Positions 27,376-41,696 of a stretch of 64,000 nucleotides of DNA are shown here, piece after piece. How positions within the stretch are numbered: position 1 is the stretch's first letter; each line of letters starts with the position of its first letter. Source of the stretch: Geosiphon pyriformis (Eukaryota; Glomeromycota; Glomeromycetes; Archaeosporales; Geosiphonaceae); contig JAAOMT010000468.1 in the NCBI GenBank assembly GCA_016748015.1, forward strand, positions 1-64,000. The letters run 5' to 3'. Below the pieces are notes generated by a model that was given only the letters and a program-made list of their open reading frames with translations, was not told the DNA's origin and made no database searches. The position numbers were made by a program, and so were the translations under genes.

Positions 27376-27672
27376 TTACTTTATCGATACATATGCATGC
27401 CCAAAGTAAACGTGAATTACGCGTCTTATAATTAGAACATTTACGTCATACTTCTCAGATTTGTTCTTAATCTTAATACTACCTAGATCCACAAATTCCA
27501 GATCTACTTCTTCGATTAATCCCCTTTTCTCGCACTCAGTTCTCAATTTCGCCATTGGTAAACATACCATATCATGATAGTTATTTACCACAGAGGCCAC
27601 CAATTCTGTAATTACTTTTTCAGCCGCTATAACACTATCAGAAAGTGCGATCGCTTCCTCAAACAATCCTTA
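27376..27672 (-). pseudogene. isolated coding-like island, unknown protein fragment
   Basis: A single minus-strand frame of 96 codons with normal amino-acid composition (IALSDSVIAAEKVITELVAS near its start, VNVLIIRRVIHVYFGHAYVS near its end) ends in a TAA at 27376. It stands out sharply from several kilobases of near-pure A+T on both sides. The frame has no ATG at its 5' end, but an acceptor-like tataag precedes it, so it may be a terminal exon, or a fragment moved here. An internal Met could start a protein of about 64 residues. No domain was recognised, and no matching upstream exon was found in the flanking desert. Confidence 0.4.
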
Positions 27673-28390
27673 TAAATTCTTTTTATATATATATATAAAT
27701 TACTAATTAATTAGTTGGTTCTGATTATATATTAATAAATCAAAAATGCAAAACTTACATTTATTATTTATTATTTATTATTTATTATTTATTATTTTCT
27801 TTAAATAATTATTCTTAATGTTGTATGGAATTCTTATTTTCAGTTTTATCAATTTTATATATAATTAAATGAATTTTAGCAATATAAATTAATCAAATTA
27901 ATTCTCAAATTAAATTAAATTAAATGGTTACATTATAAATATTAGTCAAATATTAATTAATTTATTAAATCAATTTTGTATCAAAAAAATAAATCTTATA
28001 AATTTTAATAATATTTTTATTCTAACTATTTTTTTATTCTGTTATTTTCCATGTTAAGTTTTTTTATGTTAAACCTTTGTTTTTTATATATAAATAGTTA
28101 ATTTCATTTATTCAAAATTGAGATAAAAATGTATTTTATATACATAATGATTAATTTAGTATTTCAAATTAATAAAATTATTATTATTATTTTTATTATT
28201 ATTATTAACTATTTAAATAAGTTTTTTAATCAAATAAGTATTCAAAAAAAAAATTTATTTTATTTTATTTTAGATTATGATAAAATCTTCAGATTAAACA
28301 AAAAAAAATTTATTAAACATATACTCATTAAAAAATCTACAAACTATAATAAAAATTAACCATATATATTGAAACCCATTACAAATAATG

Positions 28391-28432
<42 letters not shown>

Positions 28433-29041
28433 TTTTAATTTTCTTATCATCATCTAACATTATCCAACATAATCATAAATAATTACTTTGAAATTTTTTT
28501 TTGCCAATACATGTTATTTGAAAAAACCCAAAGTTTTATTAATATCGAAAAAGATTTTTTGATTAAAATAAATGCTGTTATCAAAAAATCGGTACAAATT
28601 CATCATATATATATATATAATATTTTTTTAATTAAAAATAAAATATTACACCTATTTCTTTTTTTTTTTTATGAATTGAAATTTGAAATTTTCTTCAAAT
28701 ATATTGAATATACATATGTTGACTGTAAATCAAAATAAATTAATCGAAAAAATGGATCATTTGAATGTTTCAATTAATACAAATTGATGTTATGATAGAT
28801 TTGTTAAATATTTTTTATACAAGAAAAATATATAACTTTTTATCAGCTGGTTTCTTTGTTTGAAATTAATTAATTTTTCTATCTAGACGATTCTCATATT
28901 TGGAATTTCCCAGTCCAGCAAAACTTTTATATCATATGGTTTTTTATTTTTACATGAATTCAGCAAGTCGATAAAAACTAGTTTGTCGAAACTCTGAGCT
29001 TTTTTAGGTTAAATTCTTTAATCTCTAAAATAATCTAATTC
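27673..29041. other. AT-rich gene-free stretch
   Basis: No gene is seen. It contains TTATTTA repeats at about 27762-27798 and an (AAT)n run at about 28388-28431. Short open frames rich in F/I/K/N are ascribed to base composition. The last 170 bases are the 3' flank of the Stealth-family gene. Confidence 0.65.
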
Positions 29042-31258
29042 TCATTCATTCACCTCATATTCGTTCTCCCAAGGGAACGTATCTTCTAAGAATCCTTTTA
29101 CTTGATGTCTAATTCTTTTAATTTTTTCCTCGGAATAAGTTTCAATATCATCATTAAGACATAAAACACTTGGTTTTTCATCTTGAAGTGAATATAATAT
29201 CCGGTCTATATCCGATGAAAATTTTAGTGTTTTGAATTCAAAATTAGTATAACCTATTGTATAAGTGTATCTTAAAAGTTGGGATATAGCATGGTTTCGA
29301 AGTTGGTTTGATGATTTATCTATACTGGTTTCATTCTTTACAAGCCAATTGTATGAATCTGAATGATTTTTCGGTTTGATAATCGTATTTTCAGGTGGTA
29401 AGAACGCTTTAAGACCTCGTTTCCCAGATAAACCAACCAGTCGATGAATCAAGCAATCTCCACATTCCAATTTTTTAAATGCCACATTCTTAAAAACTCT
29501 ATCAATCTCAACCCGTTCAACATTTGGATCATTGAATTCCGATCCAAAACAGTCTGCAAATTCCAAGGTACATTCTCGTGCCTCTGGTGAATTATTATCT
29601 GGTTTAAAGAAAGCTTTTTCATAATCCATAAAAATCCCCTTTTCAACAGTAACATGATAGGGGTAACCGTCCATCGCGGACCAAGAATATCTAGTTTTCC
29701 CTGAATATTTGATACCTGATCTTTTGAATACTTTTTTAGAATCTCTAAGGGTTCTTCGGATGACACCGGTGACAGTTTGGTTTCCTATTAATGCTATAAT
29801 TTTTTCACGTTCTTCCCATTCCAAGTATCCGTTTTGATTCGTGTCCATACGGTAGTAGAAAAAGGATTTTAAAAGTGTTTCTCGATGTTTTTCCATAACA
29901 TAATGAGTGAATAAAAACATGGTGTGAACATCGGGTCCTTCATCTCTGAAACGATGTGATGCAGTTTTCGAAAATTCTTGAGGCCATTCTGAGGATATTT
30001 CTTCAAGGATAAGGGCCGATAAGACATGTGTTGAATGTGAAACATATGCTCGATGTCTAATTCCGAATCTTTGACCTGAAAAACAATCATCATCATCAGG
30101 TGGTGTCTTTTTTTTGGAAATTTTAGAAATCATCGAGTAAATTTTTACTTACTTAGTAAAGAATTCGTATATTCTAGAGCGTACCATTCAGTATTCCTTG
30201 ACGGAATATATCTCGATTCGAAATCTGGTTTGACCATTAGATGTGACTCGGTATGAAACACGTAGCCATACATTGGTGTCCAAAAATCGGCCGGTGAAAG
30301 TTTAGAGAGCAGAAATAAATCATCGTTAAAATAAATTACCTATCAAACGATATTTATTAGAATCTGTGGTAATTTCTTCTTGATTGATTAATTTTTGTTA
30401 ATTTAATTTAATTTAATTTAATTTAATTGATCTTACCATATCCGATAGTCCATCAATATTCTTCAATTGCGTTTCGATCGCTAATGAGTTAAAAGTTGGT
30501 AAAGAATTTGTATTGTTCTTGAAAATATTTGTATGATGCGTCATTTCAACCCTCTTTTCTCCAGTTTTTGGATAAATCCAACTTAAATTAAGCCACTGTG
30601 GAACTTGACCCTCTCTCCAATTTCCATTCTGACTAACTATTTTTAAATTCTCTTCTTGACCCACTGGTTCTTTTTCAAAATCCATACTAACAATCCAGAT
30701 CTTTTTGAAAAATTCTCCAAGATTTCTTTCAACACTTCTTATCGAATATCTTAGCTCATCAAAATCTCGATAACGTTTATTATTCTTGTATGCTCGTTCT
30801 GATTGTAGTGTCTTAATTTTATCCTTTGATGAAGATTTCCACCATGGAATAATACTTGGTCTTAAGGTTAGATTGAATGCTGGTGAACTCTTTTCATAAA
30901 ATCCACGTAGTTCTTGATGCCGTGTTTCACTACCATTCACCCATGTGTAAAGTATATCGAATATAATTTCATTAGGTGAATATTTAATCGGATACGTACC
31001 ATTTATTATCCAAGAGGATAAATATGTCACGTTTTCTAATGATTGATTCATTAAAGATTTTGAAGGATTTTGCAGTAACGAAGTTTTGGATACATAAAAT
31101 AAGTTTGGTTTTAAACTTGTATTTTGATATTTTTGAGATTTCTCAAAGTTATTTCGTGAATGATATTGAAAAGTTTCAAAAAGTCCTATACTTAAAAGTA
31201 TCCCAAGAAAGATGAATCTTTTTTGTGGTTTTTTCACTGAACTAATTAACCAAGTCAT
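29042..31258 (-). CDS. Stealth-family sugar-phosphate transferase with EF-hand
   Basis: Three exons (31258-30437, 30339-30153, 30075-29042) encode 680 residues. After a short cytosolic end comes a type II membrane anchor (FIFLGILLSIGLFETF), so the catalytic part faces the Golgi lumen. Stealth blocks appear in order: CR1 (FDILYTWVNGSE), CR2 (RYRDFDELRYSIRSVERN and LPTFNSLAIE, then VIYFNDDLFL), CR3 (HRAYVSHSTHVL through SHRFRDEGPDV) and CR4 (SVLCLNDDIE). A canonical EF-hand loop, DTNQNGYLEWEE, sits between CR3 and CR4, as in animal GlcNAc-1-phosphotransferase alpha/beta. Members move a sugar phosphate from a UDP-sugar to a glycan; a fungal relative is the Cryptococcus xylosylphosphotransferase. 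Donor and acceptor here cannot be told. It appears intact. Confidence 0.9.
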
Positions 31259-31587
31259 CTTTAAAACGTTTTATGTCGAATAATAATAATAATAATAATA
31301 ATAAAAATTTCGCAAATAGGAAGGGTAAACAAGTAAAATTTAATGAGGTTATAGATTTATACCTTTATTTTGATTTTTTGTGTTGATTATTTTAACTCAA
31401 TGCTTTTTGAAAAAAAAAAAAAAAATTTTTTTAGTTGTTTCAAAACCGTTATAATTTGCTTTGAGACACCATATATGTGTGTGTGGTTAAAAAGTATTGA
31501 AAACGTGGGAAATTTTAAAACGCAAACAATCGGGGTAAAAAATATATATATGAATCATCAATCTGCATCTCTTTTTATATAGATTTT

Positions 31588-31649
31588 TTTTATTTTATTT
31601 TATTTTATTTTATTTTATTTTATTTTATTTTATTTTATTTTATTTTATT
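31588..31649. repeat. (TTTTA)n microsatellite
   Basis: About twelve TTTTA units, nearly perfect, in intergenic DNA. Confidence 0.9.
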
Positions 31650-31831
31650 TCTATCAGTCGATATATGATACACTTCTATCGTCGGGAATACATGAATGAT
31701 GATAAGCAAGTTGTAATTTAATTTTTTAATGAACAGCAGCGGAAATAAGGAAATCTTTTCATTGATAATTTCCTTTATGAATTGGAAAAATCCCGGATGA
31801 TTGACAACCAATTTTTTTACATTTACATGTT

Positions 31832-31901
31832 TCTATTTTCTATTTTCTATTTTCTATTTTCTATTTTCTATTTTCTATTTTCTATTTTCTATTTTCTATT
31901 T
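31832..31901. repeat. (TTTTCTA)n minisatellite
   Basis: About ten heptamer units TTTTCTA, nearly perfect. The open frame over them is a repeat artefact. Confidence 0.9.
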
Positions 31902-33164
31902 TCTTTTGTTAACAGAAATGTTGGGAATTTTTTATCGGTTCCAAAAAATGTTTGAAATTGATTTGTTAGCTAATTTAATCTGTCAAAAAATTTTTAAAAA
32001 ATGCCAAGAATTTTTTTTTAAATAAAACTTTATAGATTGGGAACTGATTGTTATGCACATGTGTGTGTTACTTTTAAAGATGGTATATCACTGGAAGAAG
32101 GAGATTTGAGGCAAACAGATTTTTATTAAAAAGTGCAGGCTAATGTAAGGCTAATACCAATTGGTTCCCAAAGAATTTCAAAAAAAAAAATCTTGGCATT
32201 AATGTAAATCGGTTCTTTTATGTCTAATGGACAGGGACAGGGACAGGGACATGGACATGAATGAAACGTTAATCTCCAATATTATGAATAAGAAATTATT
32301 GTCATGACAAAAATATTATGATATTAATTAGGGAAAGATCTTTAAAAAATGGATTTCATAATTCTAGTTGAAAAGTAAGAAACATATTTAATACTTAAAC
32401 TTAAAATTATTGGACTAGTAACACTTTTCCTTCTTGTTAGAAAGGTTGGAAGTTGTTTGAAATTAAATCAAGACTTAAAAAATTTTGACGTCATTTATTA
32501 CGATGAGAATACAATATAAAAGCTTTCCCCTTTATAAAAATTTTAAATCATAATGCAAACGTCTATTGGACAATAATTTAGCCAAGAAAAAGCCAAGAGT
32601 TTTTTAGTTTTCATTAAATCAAAAAGGAGAAATAAAAAAAATTGAAAATAACTGAAAATGTTTAAATTTTTTAAACGCGGCAAAAATTTGTTTCATTCAT
32701 CTTGATCATCATGATCATCATCACCATGATCATCATCATGCTGTGAACCTTTCAATATTATTTTAAGGGTGCGTATGGTTAGCCAAAAGTTTATCAAAAA
32801 TTTTTCAATCAATCATTTAATCGTCTCAATATAATATAATCAATTATTATCGATATATAAAATCAATATTCATAGCTCATGGTAAGATTAATTGATCAAA
32901 GTTTTAACCGTGCAACTCGTTGGTTGGTGTGGTGGCACGTATCAAACATTAAAGGATATTATTTTAAAAAAGGATAAACATAAAATATGTTTTAGATAGG
33001 TAATCTTTAGTTCAAATTCCGAAAAAAATTACCAAAACTGTTCTTGTTTTTCTTGGCATTTAGTATCCAATCAAAAGACCTATTAACTGAGGACAAACTT
33101 TTTGTCATCAAATTTTGATTAGTTATCAGTTTTAACACAAAAGTGAAAATTTAAGCCAAATTTC

Positions 33165-33169
<5 letters not shown>

Positions 33170-33223
<54 letters not shown>
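33170..33223. repeat. (ATT)n microsatellite
   Basis: About eighteen ATT units, uninterrupted, in intergenic DNA. Confidence 0.9.
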
Positions 33224-34096
33224 TTATTTTTTGATTGTTACGTTCAAAATGAAGATAAGATTGGAATAGGATACCTTTTTTATTCATTGATAAAACCATT
33301 TATTGATTTTTGGTTTCATTTTAATATAAAAAGATAGGTTATAATCCAAAGAAAATATATTCAAAGAATTTCATAAACAAATCAAGTTAAAACTGTGCAG
33401 TTTTTACCAGAGAAATCAAAACTATTGTTTTTTGTGATAAATCGAAAAGGAAATAAGTGTTGCACGAATAAGAATGTGGAAATCATGTTTAAGATGTTTT
33501 ACCTCTATTTGTAATAGAAACATTTATTTATTTAAATCAACAGCTTTGATTTCAACAACAAATGTATTAAAAAGAAAAAAAATTATTAGGAAATCAAAAA
33601 TAAATGATATATATTTTAACTTAAATTTTTTCTATTAAATGAAAAAAAAAGTATTTTAATAAGTTTTGTAACTTCAAACTTTATTTCTAAAAATTTAAAA
33701 AAGTGTTAAAATTATCCTATTAATTTTATAACCCATTTTAGAAAATATTTTCAAAGATTCGTTAAGGAAATTCTGATGAAATTTATAAATGGGAATTTAA
33801 AAATAAAAATATATATTAATAAATTAATTAATTAATTAATTAACCTATTGTTCTAAATTTTAATCTTTATTTATTCATCTTTTAACTAGTTAAAATGTAC
33901 ATTTATTCAAGACTTAACTTTTCAATATATGGAATTACATAAAGACTTCAAAAACTTGATTATAGTATGAAAATATATTTATTCTCATTCACTTTCACAG
34001 TTAGATGAATATATAAATATAAAAAGAGATATTGTGATAACACTTGATAGAATATATGTAAACAAGTAAACAGCGACTAAAGGGAATATTTTTATC

Positions 34097-34395
34097 AGAA
34101 GTTTAAAAGGTAAAAGAGTTCTCAACCGATAGTGATATTTACAGTTTAGGAATGTCATTATGGAACAAGGGGCAAAATCTTCTTTTTTATGATAATCCTC
34201 ATGTCCCTATGGCTATTATGAATGGTGGTAAAAAAAACCTGAAATTACCCTTCCATCCACCTTTTTTTTACGCCAAAAACTCATTTGAAAAGTGTTGAGA
34301 TATCAATCCATTGAATCGTTTTATTACCAAAGAACTTTATAAAGGAAACTTGGCAACTTTACAATATCTATGATAATTCCAAATCTAAAAACTTT
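34097..34395 (+). pseudogene. protein kinase C-lobe relic (TKL-like)
   Basis: The + strand reads, with small frameshifts, EVLKGK..EFSTDSDIYSLGMSLW, then DNPHVPMAIMNGG, and later a stretch matching DINPLNRF-TKEL. These correspond to kinase subdomains VIII to XI (PPEVL..., the SDIYS-G--LWE Asp motif, and the CW--NP--RP Arg motif), and the order and spacing follow the kinase at 44956-45828. Stops and frameshifts interrupt it, and the N-lobe and catalytic loop are missing. It is a decayed fragment of the TKL kinase family that is expanded in these fungi. Confidence 0.7.
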
Positions 34396-35326
34396 GAGAA
34401 TACAATTTTTTGGATTCGGATAAACTCTTTAAAAATTGATGGGATAACAAATGGTTTCATCCAAGTGGAGTTTATACGTTCCCCTTTTAACTTTTAATTT
34501 AAAAAAAAAAAAAAAAAAAAACCATCTTTATTGATTAATTCTTTATTTGCTTCAAATAATATTCAAAGAAATGAGAAAAGATTTAAAAAATCGTTATGTC
34601 AAGTCTAATATCGATTATTAACCATCTATTCGCTCATTTGAATTTTTGAATTTATTTTAAAAATGTTAACTAAAAGATTTTGTGATACCCCTCTGTTTAA
34701 ACTTAAACAATATCAACTTTTGAATAAATTTTCAATGAAACCTTTCTCGTTTCAAAATAATCTTTCATTATTAGTATTATTCTAATATAATTATAAAATA
34801 AAAGACAATCAAAGTGATTTTAGCTTTTAACAAACCTAAAAAAAAAAGGGTTTATAAATTTTTCTTCCATTATTTCTTACCTTTTAATGTTTTCTATGTT
34901 TATTTACAATTTTTTAAATCAAAATTTGAGAGAAATCCAAGAGTTTCAGAAATCGTAATAGGAAGGTACTCGATTTTTTTTTTTTGAAAACAGAGACAGT
35001 TATAGCATAATATATATCCCTTGAATTTATAAAAGCTTTAACTGAAGGCTTAAACAGTAAAGCTTTCAACTAATAGAGTCCCAATATTCTGAGCACAACA
35101 AGTAATTTATACCCTGATACCCAACCTTTGAGATTGTGTCTTTGAAACAATCTCATGTGCGGAATTCCAATATCAAATATTTTAACCTAAATTTAATCTT
35201 TAAAATGAGTGAGTTTAATCCTTTTTTTTCTGCTAAATAGAAATATTATCAAAACTCAAGTAACAAAGCCCAATATTTATATGATTCAACTTTTTTCCTA
35301 ATAAGCCTCAAGTTAAGAGACATCAA

Positions 35327-38300
35327 TCATTTCCAACAATCGATCCTCAAGGTAACTATTTCATGTGCTTCTTTCGGGGTCAAATGGAAAATATTCAATT
35401 CTTCCAACAATCTGGGTATAGTGGTTGGTTCTGATTCTTGGTCAGACAGCACAGATAGGACTTGTGAGATTGTCTTTTGTTGACTCGTTTTTGAAGTTGG
35501 AAACTTCTTCACATTAGAGGGAATCCTGTTTCCGATTTCAGATTCATTGGGAAGTTGAACGGAGGAAGGGAGCGTAAGTAATATACAGGCATCCCTCAAC
35601 CTTTAGTAATGAAAAAGAGTAATAATATAAATTTTTACAAAAGACAAATTCATATGAAAGATTCAAGGAAGAGCCTAAATTATACCTTCTAAAGTAATTC
35701 TCGGGTTTTTTAATCCACCTCCGCCCGATCATGAATAATCCTTTTACCATATCAACCTCAAACTGCTTACCACCCATCTCTGAAAATTGTATTTTCATCA
35801 AGACACGTTCCCAGAGGTATTCTTCGAGTTCTTTTGATAGTTCTTTGTAAATATGAATGAAAATACGTGAAGGAAGACTGTTGGCCAAGAAAGTTAATAT
35901 ATGTGTCAGCTGCGAGAGAGGCGTATACAGTTCCGATGAAATCTCAATAACGGTATTATTGGAGATTTCAGATTTTGAGACGGAGAAAGTTTTTATTGAA
36001 GGAAAGGATCCAGGTGCAACCGGGTCTTGATTTAATGTTTCTTGGGTATTTAGAGGGATCTTGGAGTCGGAGGTATATATATCAGCTCGCGACCAGTTGT
36101 TTCTAATAAAAAGTTTTATCAGTGTCTTGGGAATTTTTAAACCTTTAAAATGATAAAAAATAATACTTTTTATTATATGCTTTCAGCCCACTAATGAATT
36201 CTTTTGAAACATTTTTTACAATGAGCACTTGAATCCTTTCACATAAATTATCAAATGTATCAGCCGTATCGTCAAAAATGGTGCCATAATCAATGATTTC
36301 ATGTAGATTTTCGTGTATTGGATGGGTTTCATGAGAATGATCAATAGAATTTTGTGAATCCGTGGGTGACAGTAATGGAGGTGAATTTGTATTCATTGCA
36401 GCTCGAACGTTTACCTCATGCCAAAGTGCGAGAAAAAACTAAAATTCAATAATTTTATTGAATAAATATAAGTAATCAAACATATGTCAAAATTTCAAGA
36501 TCTTTAGGATCAAAGGATAACAAATAACCCATATTGAATTTTCTTTGAAATATCACTTACAGGATCTTCTCCCCATTCTCTAATCATACGGCTTACATAC
36601 CCAGCACTACTCAACCATCGACATAATCTTTTTAACCCCTCGATACCAGTAACGGACTTTCCATCTGCAGTGGCCGCATTTGGAACTGCTCTGACTATTG
36701 TGTAGCTTAAATTCTCGAACGCTTTTACGGCGGATTCAATTCTCTTTGCATAAGCATCCAAAATCTCAGCTTGAATATCTACAAGAAACCTTATGCGATT
36801 GTGAAACATCGACAAAGGTTTATACCTACCTAGGAGAATAAAATCAACCTAAGCCCACTAAAAAACGATCTCAAGTTTGATAAAAGAAATCGTATAGAGC
36901 ATTTACTTGTAACGAGTTCTAAAAGGTCCATGATTTTCTCGGCTGATCTAGTGGGTTTAAAATCATCTTCTGAAATTTCTTCATCCTCCATTTCCCATGC
37001 ATCCTCTGAATGCATTATCTCGTTATACCGCAACTCAGCAACTATCACAAAGATAAGATAATGATATGATTGAACAGAGTATTACATCAAATACTAAGTA
37101 TACTTACAGTCTTTCTCAATTTTGAGCCAAGCCTTGAATAATTCTTTGCGTCCCGTAAAAACCTCAACACATCCTTTCCACTCCTTTTTCCCAGGTGGAA
37201 CATAAAGATGAATATCTCGAAGAACTTGATCAAATTGCAAAGTTTCATATACTGTATGTGAGAATATTTGAGGAGAGTTGAGGAGTGCAGATAAACTATG
37301 ATTAAGTTTGCGGTTTATTGCAACGAGTAGGCAACGAATAAAGTCGTTCTATTGGGATTGAAATATATTACTACTATTATTTCAATCAAGATTTTATAAT
37401 AAATTTTCATTATATAGCTCACTTTGACATTATACATTGAAAATCCTGCATCGTCAACTATAGCTTGGACTTCTTCGGTGAAGAAAGGAGAATGGTCGCG
37501 AATGGTTGTAAGTAGATGAGTAAGGTACCATTCAGGCTGTTGGGGTGACGATATCAAACTGCTTTATCTCATATTAGGATAAAATTTCTTATTTTTTTTC
37601 AAAATGAATAATTAAGTTAAACTACTTTGTCAATCCTGTTAGTTGGCCTCTTTGAGTCGAAATGATATCGGAACCGTGTGATCAGAGGTTCTACCATTAC
37701 TTGAATTGGTAAAAGGGGCGCAAGTTCTTGATGACTTTCCGAAGAAAAACCTTCTTCGGCAGTTGGCTGCTGCAATAATAATAATTCTAAAAAAGCCTTC
37801 TTAAAAGTAGAGATCTTTTCTCCCATCACCCCTGATAAGGGAACCTTTAAGGCTATGGGCCATCCAATGGTATCCAAAATTGTTTGAAATTTCCTGTGAG
37901 AAAAAGATAAATCTCACGTGGTTGGCCAATTGGTAAAAAAATCAATCTAAAATGACAACATTGGATACGAACTTTGTCAATCTACTTTTCATATCCTCCC
38001 AAAGAGCATCTACATTTTTTTGTAAATAGATGTCTAAATGATGAAGTGATTCCCCATAAGCTTTACTTTGAGATTGAATTGTTCGGGAAAGATGGACAAG
38101 TTGAGTGTAAGGAGCAAGGGCCTTTCCAGGTGATTTTTCTATTAACAGCTTAGCCTGTGTACTAAATTTGGCCAACAGAACTGAGTAGTTGAATTATTTG
38201 TTCATTGGTTCAATCACGCGACAGTTGGAAAGCCCCCCAATCATGTTTGATCACCTTAATTCATCGGCGACAACTAGCACCTTCAAGTATTTTTTAGCAC

Positions 38301-38848
38301 CTTCCAAACTTTCGACGCGCTGCTGCAAATTTATTAATTCTTCCAGTAAGGTTTTATCATTGGAAACATTATTTTCCCAATCGGACGAATTAATAAGAGA
38401 AATCTTTAGTTCACTTAGAGCGTCTTCTAACTCAAGGCGGGTTGATTGAAGATCCTCGAGTTGTGATCCAGTCATTTTAAAAGAATCTAAACAATTCTGG
38501 ATCGTTTTTAAAACTTTATCTTTTGTATAGACAACCTATTGAAGGTTGATAGATAAGTCAATTATCTGAGTTTTTCTTAGTTTGAATTAAAACTCACAAG
38601 TCATTAAACATCATGATCTAACCTACTTTTTCGCTCAAATTATTTTTTTGAGTTTCCATTTGTTTAAGAACCATATCCAACTGTCCCAAATCTTCTAGTT
38701 CTCTAAACCGTGCGTTAATAAAATCTATTGCGTATTTTTCTGTGGTCGCATCTTCAGGTTTTCTAACTAATGCAGAAATTTCGTTGGCTGACATGGCGAA
38801 TGAATTAGAATGTTTTGCTAGGACAGACTGTTCTCGATTTAGTCTCAT
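35327..38848 (-). CDS. RINT1/Tip20-family vesicle tethering protein
   Basis: Eleven exons: 38848-38627, 38535-38255, 38161-37973, 37893-37626, 37536-37423, 37348-37108, 37041-36907, 36778-36561, 36438-36192, 36142-35686 and 35600-35327. They give 881 residues, all junctions in frame. The family (human RINT1, yeast Tip20) is a subunit of the Dsl1/NRZ complex that tethers Golgi-derived COPI vesicles at the ER. Matching features are an N-terminal helical, coiled-coil part (LEELINLQQRVESLEGAKKY) and the RINT1/TIP20 helical bundle: LDTIGWPIALKVPL, LLPIQVMVEPLITRFRYHF, RPTNRIDKPEWYLTHLLTTI, LNSPQIFSHTVYETLQFD, AWLKIEKDFAELRYNEIM. A C-terminal bundle (LRDACILLTLP) follows. Length exceeds RINT1 (about 790), mainly through an Asn/Ser/Pro linker near residues 610-640. 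It is divergent from the kinase gene 88 bp away. Confidence 0.88.
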
Positions 38849-38936
38849 TGTATAGAATAATGATTGTCACATGGCATAATAGAATAAAACATATTTATAA
38901 CCATGAAATGTTTCTCGACCAGAACTAGCACAAAAA
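38849..38936. promoter_or_regulatory. 88-bp bidirectional promoter, RINT1 / CaMKK-like kinase
   Basis: Only 88 bases separate the start codons of two divergent genes. The promoters and both 5' untranslated regions must lie here or inside the coding regions. The stretch is AT-rich with a TATTTATA-like sequence at about 38891-38898; no other element was identified. Confidence 0.6.
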
Positions 38937-41337
<2,401 letters not shown>

Positions 41338-41696
41338 AGACCTACAATAGGCCATAAATGTTCGTTTTATTTTTTATCTTAGAGACCTATATTTTGTACA
41401 CTCTATTTTAGGGCCATAATTAAACAGAGATTTGTCTCCTGATTTTCAAAATTTATCCTGCCATTTCACACATTTCTTTTTTAGGCATATTCTTTGGGAT
41501 ATAGCAAATAAATGTCTCGATATATATATTAATTGTATATTAGGGCCCATGTTTATCTGATGAAACAGCAAATTACAAGAGCCTTTTCTATCAAGTTCGT
41601 TGTATTTGCCCTTCTATACAGGAGTGAATAATGTAAAAAATTCACGATAATAATTATGAAGCAGCTCAATCAGGAACTTCAATTAAATATCTAAAG
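41338..41696. other. convergent 3' intergenic region
   Basis: Lies between the stop codons of the kinase (+) and the carrier (-). No gene is seen. It should contain both polyadenylation regions; AT-rich stretches such as GCAAATAAATGTC at about 41504 fit, but no site is certain. Confidence 0.6.

Larger units (their letters stand above)
31259..35326. other. gene-poor region rich in simple repeats
   Basis: No intact gene is seen. It contains (AAT)n at 31280-31305, (TTTTA)n at 31588-31649, (TTTTCTA)n at 31832-31901, (GGGACA)n at about 32231-32254, ATCATC/ATGATC repeats at 32700-32742 and (ATT)n at 33170-33223. It also holds a kinase relic at 34097-34395, listed separately. A 20-A run lies at about 34501-34521. 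Confidence 0.6.
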
